From positions 124,001 through 188,000 of the forward strand of contig NZ_NPBF01000021.1 of the NCBI RefSeq assembly GCF_002272135.1: a stretch of 64,000 nt of DNA, given 5' to 3'. The DNA comes from Virgibacillus sp. 7505 (lineage in GTDB: Bacteria > Bacillota > Bacilli > Bacillales > Amphibacillaceae). Shown here piece after piece: positions 54,428 to 62,505 of this stretch (position 1 is the first letter of the stretch; each line of letters begins with the position of its first letter). Below the pieces are notes generated by a model, which had not been told where the DNA came from, did no database searches, and saw only the letters and a program-made list of their open reading frames with translations. A program made the translations under genes and the position numbers.

Positions 54428-54865
54428 ATGTTTGCAACTATGGAATTCGTCGAGCTCCTGGAGAAGTCCGAGCAATTGGGAATGATGATACGTGAGTCGG
54501 AAGTGATGGCGGCATATAGCTCCGCGCAATCCGCACTCTACCAGAATAGTGAGACGAAAGCTAAAATCGACGCATTCACGGCTATTAAGGAACAGTATGA
54601 GGAAGTGCAGCGATTCGGCAGATACCACCCTGATTACAGCTTCATCATGAAGGAAATCCGCAGCAAGAAGCGTGAGATGGATATGGATGCCAACGTTGCG
54701 GCATTTAAAATAGCAGAGCGTAATCTGCAAAAACTGCTTGATGATATTAGTTCCAAACTTGCTTCAACTGTGAGCAAGAATGTCAAAGCCCCGCGATCTG
54801 GTGCAGCTTTAAAAGACTCTGGCTGCGGCTGTGGAAGCGGCGGCGCCTGCGGGTGTGCTTCCTGA
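54428..54865 (+). CDS. ricF: RicF (YlbF), Y-complex subunit
   Basis: A 145-residue helical protein of the YlbF/YmcA family (EFVELLEKSEQLGMMIRESEVMAAYSSAQSALYQNSETKAKIDAF). With RicA and RicT it forms the complex that guides RNase Y mRNA processing and affects competence, biofilm and sporulation. The C-terminus GCGCGSGGACGC supplies the CxC...CxC cysteines that hold a [4Fe-4S] cluster in RicF. GGGGAGGTGGTTCT precedes the ATG. Confidence 0.93.
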   Translation: MFATMEFVELLEKSEQLGMMIRESEVMAAYSSAQSALYQNSETKAKIDAFTAIKEQYEEVQRFGRYHPDYSFIMKEIRSKKREMDMDANVAAFKIAERNLQKLLDDISSKLASTVSKNVKAPRSGAALKDSGCGCGSGGACGCAS

Positions 54866-54967
54866 CAATATTCCGGTAAGCTTAGGCTTGCCGGTTTTTT
54901 TGTGTTGCTCCAAGGGGGCAGGCTTTGCTACACTAAGAAAAAAGCTGTAAAGCGAGGAACATCAATT

Positions 54968-55243
54968 ATGTTGACAAAACGGCAAGGAATCGTCGTATGG
55001 TTCCAGCATATGAAAAATATTAAGCAGCTGAAGCGGCATGGACACTTGGTTTTCGTGTCCAAAAAGCTTAAATACGCGATGATATATGTGAACCTGGAGG
55101 AGGCCGAAGAGAAGGAAGCAGCGTTGAATAAACTGCCATTCGTCTCTAAGACGGCGTTATCTTACCGTCCCTTCGTCCGTACCGATTTCGAGAATGCGAA
55201 ACAGGATAAAGCGAAAGAATACGATTATAAGATTGGTATATAA
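54968..55243 (+). CDS. ylbG: UPF0298 protein YlbG
   Basis: A 91-residue protein: RQGIVVWFQHMKNIKQLKRHGHLVFVSKKLKYAMIYVNLEEAEEKEAALNKLPFVSKTALSYRPFVRTDFENAK is the YlbG/DUF2129 pattern, a small alpha/beta protein of unknown function. The ATG at 54968 follows CGAGGAAC. Confidence 0.92.
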   Translation: MLTKRQGIVVWFQHMKNIKQLKRHGHLVFVSKKLKYAMIYVNLEEAEEKEAALNKLPFVSKTALSYRPFVRTDFENAKQDKAKEYDYKIGI

Positions 55244-55280
55244 AAAAAGCCTGCAGGGAAAAGCCCTGCAGGCGCCTTTT
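55243..55280 (+). terminator. Hairpin terminator after ylbG
   Basis: GCCTGCAGGG pairs perfectly with CCCTGCAGGC. The following tail is GCCTTTTG, so termination may be incomplete. Confidence 0.65.
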
Positions 55281-55320
55281 GTTTCCAATGAAAACAAACA
55301 GGCAAAGGGAGAGGAGAAAC

Positions 55321-55394
55321 CGGAGGAAGAGCTTATGGGGAAACGTAAGTCTTCTCCGTGTTCATGAAGCAGCTATTAGCGTGATAGCCGCTTC
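55321..55394 (+). other. Structured leader before rsmD with two hairpins and a 10-codon frame
   Basis: Hairpin 1 (55321-55359) pairs CGGAG-AAGA-CTT with AAG-TCTT-CTCCG apart from two bulged G. Hairpin 2 (55366-55394) pairs GAAGCAGCTAT with ATAGCCGCTTC with one mismatch. Between, an ATG at 55335 follows GGAGG and opens MGKRKSSPCS, whose ribosome site is inside hairpin 1 and whose stop touches hairpin 2. No T-run follows. The gap to rsmD is 214 nt. Confidence 0.4.
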
Positions 55395-55457
55395 AATAGT
55401 ACAGTATGGACTGGCTTAGCCGGGAATATACATCGTTTTTTTGAAGGAGTGAAATGT

Positions 55458-56024
55458 ATGCGAGTGATTGCTGGAGAGCATAAAGGCAGGGCATTGAAAG
55501 CTGTCCCGAACCAATTGACAAGACCAACGACGGATAAAGTGAAGGAGAGCCTATTTTCTGTGTTGGGACCTTTTTTTGAAGGCGGTGAATGCCTGGATTT
55601 ATTCGCAGGAAGCGGCGGACTTGGGATAGAAGCCTTGAGCAGAGGAATGACACACTGTATCTTTGTGGATAAGCAAGGGAAGGCTGTCGAGACAATCAAA
55701 CAGAACCTGACAACCTTGAGGCTGACAGACTACTCGGAAGTATACCGGAATGATGCGCTGCGCGCACTGAAGGCCGTCGCAAAAAGGGAGAAACAGTTCG
55801 ATCTTATTTTTCTGGATCCGCCGTATCAAAAGATGTCCTACGAGGGTCTTTTGGAGCAAATCAGTGAAGCGGGTATACTGGGAGCAAATGGACGAATTGT
55901 TTGTGAACATGATGCGAAGAAGGACATGCCGGAGTTCATAGCTGGATTGCAAGCTGTAAAACAGGACGTATATGGAAATACTACAGCTATTACTATCTAT
56001 CAAGCTGCCAAGGGGGATGAGTGA
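55458..56024 (+). CDS. rsmD: 16S rRNA (guanine(966)-N2)-methyltransferase RsmD
   Basis: A 188-residue SAM-dependent enzyme. N-terminal RVIAGEHKGRALKAVPNQLTRPTTDKVKESLFSVLG is diagnostic of RsmD. Motif I is CLDLFAGSGGLGIEALSRG and the catalytic N-methylation motif is DPPY in LIFLDPPYQKM. It modifies G966 (E. coli numbering) of 16S rRNA. The ATG at 55458 is 8 nt after AAGGAG. Its stop codon shares a base with the coaD start. Confidence 0.94.
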   Translation: MRVIAGEHKGRALKAVPNQLTRPTTDKVKESLFSVLGPFFEGGECLDLFAGSGGLGIEALSRGMTHCIFVDKQGKAVETIKQNLTTLRLTDYSEVYRNDALRALKAVAKREKQFDLIFLDPPYQKMSYEGLLEQISEAGILGANGRIVCEHDAKKDMPEFIAGLQAVKQDVYGNTTAITIYQAAKGDE

Positions 56025-56497
56025 TGACGATTGCTATGTATCCAGGTTCGTTCGATCCTGTCACCAATGGCCACGTGGATATTATCCAGCGAGCAGCCGC
56101 AATATTCGATCAAGTAATCGTTGCAGTGGCAGTAAACAGCAAAAAAAAGCCGCTGTTCAATGAAGAGGAGCGACTGGAGCTTTTACGGCAGTCGGTAAGA
56201 CATATCTCTAACGTATCTGTAGTTAAAGCAGAAGGTCTCACCGTTGACTTTGCCAGGGAACATGATGCTAAAGTTTTGGTCCGCGGATTGCGAGCAGTGA
56301 GTGATTTTGAAAATGAGATGCAGATCAGCGGTATCAACCGGCATTTAGAGCCAGGATTAGAGACAATCTTCATAACAGCAGATTCTGCTTATAGCTTCTT
56401 GAGCTCCAGTATCGTGAAGGAGGCAGCAAGCTTTGGAGCTGATATCAGTAAGCTCGTGCCGCCTCCAGTACAGGAAGCCATCAAGCAAAAATATTAA
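56024..56497 (+). CDS. coaD: Phosphopantetheine adenylyltransferase CoaD
   Basis: A 157-residue nucleotidyltransferase for the penultimate step of coenzyme A synthesis. It has YPGSFDPVTNGHVDII with the HxGH-type motif (TNGH), VLVRGLRAVSDFENEMQISGINRHL and the ISSS-like SFLSSSIVKEAA. Overlap of the rsmD stop and this ATG means coupled translation, as in most Bacilli. Its end overlaps that of ylbJ on the other strand by 4 nt, with no terminator between. Confidence 0.95.
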   Translation: MTIAMYPGSFDPVTNGHVDIIQRAAAIFDQVIVAVAVNSKKKPLFNEEERLELLRQSVRHISNVSVVKAEGLTVDFAREHDAKVLVRGLRAVSDFENEMQISGINRHLEPGLETIFITADSAYSFLSSSIVKEAASFGADISKLVPPPVQEAIKQKY

Positions 56498-57687
56498 TTT
56501 AACCGGCGTCTCAGCAGGATCAGTGTGCCAATTGAAAGCATGATGAGTGTGAAAACAGGTCCGAATGACGAAAGAAAACGCAGCAGCTCCACGGAAGTGT
56601 CAGGAGCTGTTTTTTCATGCAGGAAGGTAAGGATACTTGTTTCCTGATGTCTGGCGTAAAGCGGTCCATATAGGATAGCTGTTAATCCTGCTGCGATGAA
56701 TCCGTGGAGCAGGCGGGCAAAAAAGTACGGTGCGAACCGGATATCCGTCTCGGCGAGAATACTTGCCACTTGTGCTTGGACTGAAAAACCATTGAATGCA
56801 AGAATGAAGCTGACGATAATGGCAGGGAAGAAAAAGTTGGATCCTGATGCTTGTGCGATCATTTGCCCACCCATTGTAATCTCGAATAATCCAGAAAACA
56901 TTGGGACTACCAGGTCTGCTGGAACTCCGAAAATGCTGGTTATCATTTTTAAGCCATATGCCAGGGAATCTGTGATGCCCAAAATGAATAAAAGCTTATT
57001 GAAAACGGAAAACATGATAATGAATCCGCCAATCATAAGTAATGTTTGGATGGAATTTACGACGGCATCTCCAAAAATCTTGCCAAATGGTCTCTTATCA
57101 GCCATCCGCGTTTCATGCAGTCCCCGGAAGGCGCGGCTAATCAACCCTTTTTCCCGGACGTAAGTCGAACGGGGCTCAGATCGGCCGTAGAAGCGCATGC
57201 AGATACCTACTAGTATATTACCTCCGTAATGCGCTGCGGCGAGCAGGATGCCAAGCTCGGCTTCCCCGAAAAAACTTACGGCAATCACACCAACAATAAA
57301 CAGGGGGTTGCTCGCATTTGTGAAGGAAACAAGACGCTCGGCTTCGATTTTCGTCAGTTGTTTTTCCTGACGCAGACGGCTTGTCAGTTTCGCACCTGAT
57401 GGATAGCCACTGGCCATTCCCATAGCAAGCACAAAACTGCCGACACCTGGAACATTGAACAAAGGCCGCATGATCGGTTCACAAAAAACTCCTATAAAAC
57501 GAACCATCCCAAACGCAATCAGCAGTTCTGCAGTGATAAAGAAAGGCAGGAGGGATGGAAAGACGACTTCCCACCACATATTCAATCCACGTATGCTGGC
57601 TTGCAGTGATGGGTCCGGATACATAATTAAACTGACCGCCAGCAGCAGTGCAGCCCCAGCCAGCAGAACTGATTTCATTTTTTGCAC
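56494..57687 (-). CDS. ylbJ: YlbJ, sporulation integral membrane protein
   Basis: A 397-residue protein with about eight helices and the nucleoside-recognition (gate) repeats: PSLLPFFITAELLIAFGMVRFIG, GYPSGAKLTSRLRQEKQLTKIEAERLVSFTNASNPLFIVG and GLFEITMGGQMIAQA. YlbJ is a sigma-E-dependent membrane protein needed for normal spores in B. subtilis. GTG start with GGAGGGATTTTT. The esterase gene ylbK, which normally lies between ylbJ and ylbL, is missing. Confidence 0.92.
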   Translation of the reverse strand: MQKMKSVLLAGAALLLAVSLIMYPDPSLQASIRGLNMWWEVVFPSLLPFFITAELLIAFGMVRFIGVFCEPIMRPLFNVPGVGSFVLAMGMASGYPSGAKLTSRLRQEKQLTKIEAERLVSFTNASNPLFIVGVIAVSFFGEAELGILLAAAHYGGNILVGICMRFYGRSEPRSTYVREKGLISRAFRGLHETRMADKRPFGKIFGDAVVNSIQTLLMIGGFIIMFSVFNKLLFILGITDSLAYGLKMITSIFGVPADLVVPMFSGLFEITMGGQMIAQASGSNFFFPAIIVSFILAFNGFSVQAQVASILAETDIRFAPYFFARLLHGFIAAGLTAILYGPLYARHQETSILTFLHEKTAPDTSVELLRFLSSFGPVFTLIMLSIGTLILLRRRLN

Positions 57688-57852
57688 AAAAATCCCTCCG
57701 ATTTATGACAGCTGTACTTCTTTAATTCGAAGTAGTACACTTAAATTCAGCCTGATTGTACAGGCTATCTTAACTATACGCGTGCTCAAAAGGGAAATAT
57801 GCTTCTTCTTCTGAATAAGTAGAGAAAGCGGGCACAGAAGGGGAACTTGTAT

Positions 57853-58875
57853 ATGAAACAGAACACACGTTATATCCTGTTCGTTATTCTGCTGCTGATC
57901 ATCGTCTTCTGTTTTTCCGGAATTTACAGAATGCCATATTATGTATACAAGCCGGGTGCAGCAGATCCTCTTGACCCAATTGTATCTGTAGATGGCAGTG
58001 AGAAAAGCGAAGGTGATATGCATCTAGTCACCGTACGGGGCGGACAAGCGACACCATTCCAATATGTGATGGCTAAAATACTGCCATATCATCAAATTGA
58101 AAAACTAGAAGATGTCATACCGGAGGGTGTATCCGAAGAAGAATATACACAAGCACAGCTGATGCAGATGGAGAGCTCTCAAGAAGCTTCTACTGTCGTT
58201 GCCTATGAGGCAGCTGGAGCAGACCTGCAAATTGATTTCAAAGGTGTATATGTCGTGTCAGTCGTTAAAGATTTACCGGCTGATGGCCAGCTCAAGCAGG
58301 GCGATCACATCACAGCTGTTGATGATCAGCAAGTAAAAGAAGCAACCGATCTGACTAATTATGTTACATCCAAGCATGTGGGTGACACCATCACTTTGAA
58401 GATAGAACGAGATGACAAACAGCTAGAAAAGAAGCTGGAGCTACAGGAACTGCCTGATTCCAAGGTACCGGGAATCGGAATCACACTCGTGACCGATCGA
58501 GATGTTACCGAAGATCCGGAAGTGACCTTCTCGAGCGGACAAATCGGCGGACCGAGTGCGGGTCTTATGTTCAGCTTGGAAATTTATGATCAGCTGGAGG
58601 AGGAAGATATGACAAAGGGCCTTCAGATATGCGGAACCGGTGAAGTGGATTATGAAGGAAATGTCGGCCGTATCGGCGGAATCGACAAGAAGGTTGTAGC
58701 TGCGGATAAAGAAGGCTGCGACGTCTTCTTTGCTCCAAATGAACAAGGTGCCGAAGATTCGAATTACCTTGTGGCAAAACAAACAGCAGAAGATATCGAT
58801 ACAAATATGAAAGTTGTACCAGTCAATACCTTTGATGATGCAAAAAAATACTTAGAAGAAATGCCAGAAAAATAA
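57853..58875 (+). CDS. ylbL: YlbL, PDZ/Lon-like serine protease
   Basis: A 340-residue membrane-anchored protease. One N-terminal helix (about 7-27), a PDZ domain (about 130-205, GVYVVSVVKDLPADGQLKQGDHITAVDDQQV) and a Lon-type proteolytic domain with Ser235 in GGPSAGLMF and Lys279/280 in GGIDKKVVAA, which form the Ser-Lys dyad. In B. subtilis YlbL degrades the checkpoint protein YneA after DNA damage. The ATG at 57853 suits AAGGGGAAC. Confidence 0.92.
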   Translation: MKQNTRYILFVILLLIIVFCFSGIYRMPYYVYKPGAADPLDPIVSVDGSEKSEGDMHLVTVRGGQATPFQYVMAKILPYHQIEKLEDVIPEGVSEEEYTQAQLMQMESSQEASTVVAYEAAGADLQIDFKGVYVVSVVKDLPADGQLKQGDHITAVDDQQVKEATDLTNYVTSKHVGDTITLKIERDDKQLEKKLELQELPDSKVPGIGITLVTDRDVTEDPEVTFSSGQIGGPSAGLMFSLEIYDQLEEEDMTKGLQICGTGEVDYEGNVGRIGGIDKKVVAADKEGCDVFFAPNEQGAEDSNYLVAKQTAEDIDTNMKVVPVNTFDDAKKYLEEMPEK

Positions 58876-58912
58876 TAAAAAGGATGCATCTCTCTGATGC
58901 ATCCTTTTTATT
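58876..58912. terminator. Bidirectional terminator
   Basis: AAAAAGGATGCATC pairs with GATGCATCCTTTTT between ylbL and tmcAL. Confidence 0.92.
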
Positions 58913-60098
58913 ATGCGAATATAGGCGGCGATAGCTCTTGTCTGCGCGAAGCTGCCGCTATTTCAGGTGGTAATATACTGTTATAAGCATCCGCTGCTTG
59001 CAATTCTAAATCAGCAACTGGATGCATGCCGTCCTTTAATTGTGTATATAACGGAACGTCAAGCTGCTTTTTCCTAGAAGAAAGAAAGGCCTGTCCATTT
59101 TTGTTCATTCCGAGAATACGGATATAAGGGCATGCTGCCTGTTCAAGATATTCGCGGTTCATATGCTTTTGTGTATTCGATAGCAGGTGCACACAGACGC
59201 GCTGCAGTCTTGTCCATGTATAGCGTTTCGTTTTGATCAGAGAAAGGAACTGCTGGAAATTCAACGCCTGATTGATATATTTCTTGAAACGGTATTCCAA
59301 TCCCTCATCCATCCCATGAATGTGGCGCAGTGTTTCAGCAGGTCGGGTTAGGATGAGATAGCGTAAAAGCGGGAAATAGGCTTCCCAGCTGTGAAGTTCT
59401 TTAGCTTCCATCAATTCAAACGTCTTTTCCGGTACAGCTGCTTTCACTTGTTGTTTTCTCTCTTCCTGCCAAGCAGAACGGATTGATGTGGCACTTGCGA
59501 TCGGGCCGGTAATAGACTGTTCATGATAACCTGCCTGAATACGGCGGATTGTATCGACCTGTATTGGCGAATGAAGGGCCTGGGCTGCCTGAAGATATGC
59601 AAAACCCAAGATATTATTGGGGCTGCTAAGATCGAGTGCGGAATTGATTCCCACTAACTCGTATGCTGCACGATTTGCTTCAGGATAGGATAAGCCATTT
59701 TCCAGCTGCTGTTTTAGAACTGTCTCAAAAGCTGTCCGATTCTTTTGTCGTTCTTTTTGTGCGTGATGGAATGATTCTATAGATCCGTTTTCAGAACCAA
59801 AAACGAGATGATCCACTTTCAGGGCATCAAGGATGGAAACAGCTCCTTTGGCAAACAAATCAGCATGCTGCACTGCAAAAAGGAAGGGCAATTCGACAAC
59901 CAAATCGACACCGGCAGAAAGTGCCGCTTTTGTACGGCTGAACTTATCCATAATGGCCGGTTCACCACGCTGTGTGAAATTCCCGCTCATTACTGCAATC
60001 GTACAATCGCTTTCGGTTAATTTTTGCGCCTGCTGTATATGATAAACATGACCGTTATGCAGAGGGTTATATTCGACGATGAGGCCGCATGCTTTCAT
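58911..60098 (-). CDS. tmcAL: TmcAL (YlbM), tRNA(Met) cytidine acetate ligase
   Basis: A 395-residue nucleotidyltransferase-fold enzyme that makes N4-acetylcytidine at the wobble base of elongator tRNA(Met) from acetate and ATP. N-terminal GLIVEYNPLHNGHVYHI contains the NxxHNGH adenylate motif, with SGNFTQRGEPAIMDKFSRTKAAL after it and VFGSENG and SSPNNILGFAYL further on. GGAAAGGAGTTCCCC precedes the ATG. The 124-bp repeat array starts 39 bp upstream of the gene. Confidence 0.95.
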   Translation of the reverse strand: MKACGLIVEYNPLHNGHVYHIQQAQKLTESDCTIAVMSGNFTQRGEPAIMDKFSRTKAALSAGVDLVVELPFLFAVQHADLFAKGAVSILDALKVDHLVFGSENGSIESFHHAQKERQKNRTAFETVLKQQLENGLSYPEANRAAYELVGINSALDLSSPNNILGFAYLQAAQALHSPIQVDTIRRIQAGYHEQSITGPIASATSIRSAWQEERKQQVKAAVPEKTFELMEAKELHSWEAYFPLLRYLILTRPAETLRHIHGMDEGLEYRFKKYINQALNFQQFLSLIKTKRYTWTRLQRVCVHLLSNTQKHMNREYLEQAACPYIRILGMNKNGQAFLSSRKKQLDVPLYTQLKDGMHPVADLELQAADAYNSILPPEIAAASRRQELSPPIFA

Positions 60099-60136
60099 AG
60101 GGGAACTCCTTTCCTGTATTTTTTAGTCTTTTACTG

Positions 60137-60577
60137 AGAAAGGACACCCAATCCGGGCTCCCTCGCTTATCCTTACTTTTCTAAACGGTGTTCTCCGCTT
60201 TTCTTTGTTGTCTGGCTCTAGAAACCAGAAACTGCGGTATAAGAGATGAATCCCTATGTGGGAAAGGACACCCACGCCGGGCTCCCTCGCTTATCCCTAC
60301 GTTTCTAAACGGTTTCTTCCGCTTTTCTTTGTTGTCTGGCTGCAAAAACCAGGAGCTGCGCTGGAATCGATAAATCCCTACAGGAGAAGGGCGCCTCCTT
60401 CCGGGCTTTCTCGTTTCCTTCTCCGCTCCTAACGGTTTTCTCCGCTTTTCTAGTGTTGTCTAGCTACAGAAACCAGAAACTGCGGTATAAGCGATGAATC
60501 CCTGCGTGGGGAAGGACACCCACTCCGGGCTCCCTCACTTATTCCTTCGTTTCTAAACGGTTTCTTCCGCTTTTCTT
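60137..60577. repeat. Tandem array of 124-bp units, about 3.6 copies
   Basis: The block GGACACCC recurs at 60142, 60266, 60390 (diverged) and 60514, and TGTCTGGCT-like blocks at 60211, 60335 and 60459, exactly 124 bp apart. Units are about 75-90 % alike, the third being most diverged. Each full unit can fold into hairpins. One 5-bp stem with an 8-nt loop is GTGGG/CCCAC in two units and AGGAG/CTCCT in the third, so pairing is kept while sequence changes. No reading frame is conserved. It fills most of the 609-bp gap between tmcAL and ylbN. A similar TGTCTAGCT...CCGCTTTTCT core occurs in dispersed repeats of Bacillaceae, as I recall. Confidence 0.9.
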
Positions 60578-60651
60578 ACGTGTTACAATAGAGATAATGT
60601 TCTTTAGTAAGAATATAGGCTAATTATTGCCTTGGTGTAAAGAAAATATAT

Positions 60652-60679
60652 TGACAAAGCTTCTGTTTTTTTTTACAAT
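60652..60679 (+). promoter_or_regulatory. Sigma-A promoter of ylbN-rpmF
   Basis: TTGACA, 16 bp and TACAAT, 28 bp before the ylbN start and directly after the repeat array. Confidence 0.8.
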
Positions 60680-60707
60680 TACTTTTGTTGCCATGAGGTG
60701 AATTAAC

Positions 60708-61223
60708 GTGAAAATTCCGGTTCAAAAGCTTAAAGCTAAAGGTCTTGAACCTTTCGAATTTACAGAGCAAGTGGATGTGTCAGACATCCAGGGCAAAAAT
60801 GATATTCGTCGGATTGATCCGGTGAAGGTCAGCGGTCAGGCGACATCGCATGGAAACGATATAACCGTTAAGTTCGCTGTAGATGGCAAGATGATTCTTC
60901 CATGTGCGCGCACGCTGGTGGATGTACCGTATGAATTTCATGTTGAAGCGACTGAACTGTTTACTTTGTCTCCATATGCAAGCGCGGATGACGAGTCAGA
61001 GATTCACCCTGTTGAGGGAGAACTGCTTGACTTGAAACCGTATATAGAGGAAAATATCCTATTGGATGTTCCTTTCCGTGTTTTCTCCGAAGATCCGGAG
61101 GCATTGGATAATGCCACGAAACAAGGAGAAGGCTGGCAGCTTGCCAGTGAGGAAGCACAGCAGGACAAGATCGACCCGAGGCTCGAGAAACTGCAAGCTC
61201 TCTTGAAAAAGGACGACGAATAA
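60708..61223 (+). CDS. ylbN: YlbN/YceD-family protein (DUF177)
   Basis: A 171-residue protein with the DUF177 pattern: an N-terminal beta part (KFAVDGKMILPCARTLVDVPYEFHVEATELF) and the C-terminal EGELLDLKPYIEENILLDVPFRVFSEDPE. In plants and bacteria this family is linked to 23S rRNA accumulation, and it is nearly always followed by rpmF, as here. GTG start with GAGGTGAATTAAC. Confidence 0.93.
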   Translation: MKIPVQKLKAKGLEPFEFTEQVDVSDIQGKNDIRRIDPVKVSGQATSHGNDITVKFAVDGKMILPCARTLVDVPYEFHVEATELFTLSPYASADDESEIHPVEGELLDLKPYIEENILLDVPFRVFSEDPEALDNATKQGEGWQLASEEAQQDKIDPRLEKLQALLKKDDE

Positions 61224-61254
61224 GCATTGTAACGATTGAAGGAGGTGTAGGACC

Positions 61255-61428
61255 GTGGCAGTACCTAAAAGAAGAACTTCTAAAAAAGTAAAAAACCAAC
61301 GCCGTACACACAAAAAATTGCATGTACCTGGAATGGTAGAATGCTCTAACTGTGGAGAACTTGCAAAACCACACCACGTTTGCAGATCTTGCGGACATTA
61401 CGATGGAAAAGCAGTGGTTGAAGCGTAA
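61255..61428 (+). CDS. rpmF: 50S ribosomal protein L32
   Basis: A 57-residue basic protein: [21 protein letters not shown] is the universal L32 N-terminus. Two CXXC pairs (CSNC and CRSC) make this the zinc-binding C+ form. GTG start 31 nt after ylbN with GAAGGAGGTGTAGGACC. Co-transcribed with ylbN. Confidence 0.97.
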   Translation: MAVPKRRTSKKVKNQRRTHKKLHVPGMVECSNCGELAKPHHVCRSCGHYDGKAVVEA

Positions 61429-61437
61429 GAAAGAAAG

Positions 61438-61479
61438 ACGACATCTGTCGGCAATATTGCCGATAGATGTTTTTTTTAT
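61438..61479 (+). terminator. Terminator of ylbN-rpmF
   Basis: ACATCTGTCGGCAAT pairs with ATTGCCGATAGATGT, followed by T8. Confidence 0.93.
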
Positions 61480-61520
61480 ATTCTATCGTCTGTTTTCTAG
61501 TCTAGCATTTTTCCCTCTCG

Positions 61521-61528
61521 CATACATT
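61521..61528 (+). promoter_or_regulatory. Sigma-E-like -10 element before the RsfA-family gene
   Basis: CATACATT is a perfect match to the sigma-E -10 consensus CATACANT, 30 bp before the TTG start. I could not find a good -35 at 14-15 bp upstream. Confidence 0.35.
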
Positions 61529-61558
61529 GATAGCAGAATAGAAGAGGGGGGAAGCGTT

Positions 61559-62035
61559 TTGAAGAGTACGAGACAAGATGCATGGTCGGATAAAGAGGAT
61601 GTTTTGTTGGCAAATACGGTACTGGATTTTATTCAGGAAGGGAAGACGCAGCTGGATGCCTTCCGTGATGTTGCCGTAAAGCTCAACCGTACTGCGGCGG
61701 CATGTGGCTTCCGTTGGAATGCATCACTCCGTCAGTATTATCAAACAGATATCGAAATCGCAAAACAGCAGCGGAAACAGCAGCTTCCAGTGTCAGATAA
61801 AGCAGCTGCACCGGTTAAGGATGATAAAGAATCCATCAGCTTGGAAGCAGCAATCGACTTGCTTGAAAAAGTGAAACAGAATTTCCAAGCTCCGAGAAAA
61901 GAACCGCAGGAAGAACTTAAGGCATTGAAAGAAGAGAATGCAAAGCTGAAGGATCAGCTTAAACGGTATCAAGATGCATGCATTGAAATGGAAAAGCTAT
62001 GCCGCTGGGTAATCGAGGAAGCTGAGACAAATTAA
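61559..62035 (+). CDS. gerR: RsfA/GerR-family prespore-type transcriptional regulator (YlbO)
   Basis: A 158-residue DNA-binding protein. The N-terminal Myb/SANT-like domain TRQDAWSDKEDVLLANTVLDFIQEGKTQLDAFRDVAVKLNRTAAACGFRWNASLRQYY is the RsfA signature. The second half is a coiled coil (EELKALKEENAKLKDQLKRYQDACIEMEKLCRWVIEEAE). In B. subtilis YlbO (GerR) represses some sigma-E genes during sporulation. TTG start at 61559 with GAGGGGGGAAGCG; a reading from 61352 would overlap rpmF and is rejected. Confidence 0.9.
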   Translation: MKSTRQDAWSDKEDVLLANTVLDFIQEGKTQLDAFRDVAVKLNRTAAACGFRWNASLRQYYQTDIEIAKQQRKQQLPVSDKAAAPVKDDKESISLEAAIDLLEKVKQNFQAPRKEPQEELKALKEENAKLKDQLKRYQDACIEMEKLCRWVIEEAETN

Positions 62036-62059
62036 AAAAGCCCAGTTGGGGCTTTTTAT
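62034..62059. terminator. Bidirectional terminator
   Basis: AAAAAGCCC and GGGCTTTTT around a short loop between gerR and ylbP. Confidence 0.8.
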
Positions 62060-62505
62060 TTTGTCGGCTGCCACGTCATAACGGACAGATTATCTTCCTT
62101 TTTGCTGCTGTCCTTAAAATGCAGCCTAGTCCAGAAAGCTTCTGAATTTACTCTTGCTTTTGTGCGTACTGGTTTTGCAAAGGACTGTACAAATTCAACT
62201 AGGGACGAGCCAAGTCGATTTCCTTGGTATGCAGGCAGCACTTCCAGTTTGGAGATTTCTACGTATCCCTTTGGCGGATAGAATGTATTGTCACGTTGTT
62301 CGTTCACAAAGGTAAGCGCCATTCTCGCTGCCAGTTCATTATCCATGTAGATTCCGTAGAATAGCGTATCATCGTCACTTTCGATGAGACTTAGCTGGAA
62401 CTCATCCAGCATGGAAAGCTCTGCGTTCCCCTGTGCGGCAAAGCGTTCGAAATCCTCCGCTGTTTTATAATTCACCGGCAATTTTTCCACTTTAGCAAAT
62501 GTCAT
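62056..62505 (-). CDS. ylbP: YlbP-like GNAT N-acetyltransferase
   Basis: A 149-residue GNAT enzyme. Motif A is YVEISKLEVLPAYQGNRLGSSLVEFVQSF, with the acetyl-CoA loop QGNRLG, and the preceding strand is DTLFYGIYMDNELAARMALTF. The N-terminus KVEKLPVNYKTAEDFERFAAQGNAELSMLDEFQ matches YlbP. Substrate unknown. ATG at 62505 with GAGAGGGGAATCTGT. Divergent from panE. Confidence 0.9.
   Translation of the reverse strand: MTFAKVEKLPVNYKTAEDFERFAAQGNAELSMLDEFQLSLIESDDDTLFYGIYMDNELAARMALTFVNEQRDNTFYPPKGYVEISKLEVLPAYQGNRLGSSLVEFVQSFAKPVRTKARVNSEAFWTRLHFKDSSKKEDNLSVMTWQPTK

Noticed and set aside
60137-60577. CRISPR array
   Set aside because: The repeat period is 124 bp with the whole unit similar between copies; there are no short identical repeats alternating with unique spacers and no cas genes nearby.
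60137-60577. Short reading frames in the repeat array (for example 60188-60373)
   Set aside because: They are broken in the neighbouring units, have no ribosome site and do not keep frame across the 124-bp period (124 is not a multiple of three).
61352-61558. N-terminal extension of the RsfA-family gene overlapping rpmF
   Set aside because: It reads through the rpmF terminator in another frame; the TTG at 61559 has a ribosome site and gives the family N-terminus.
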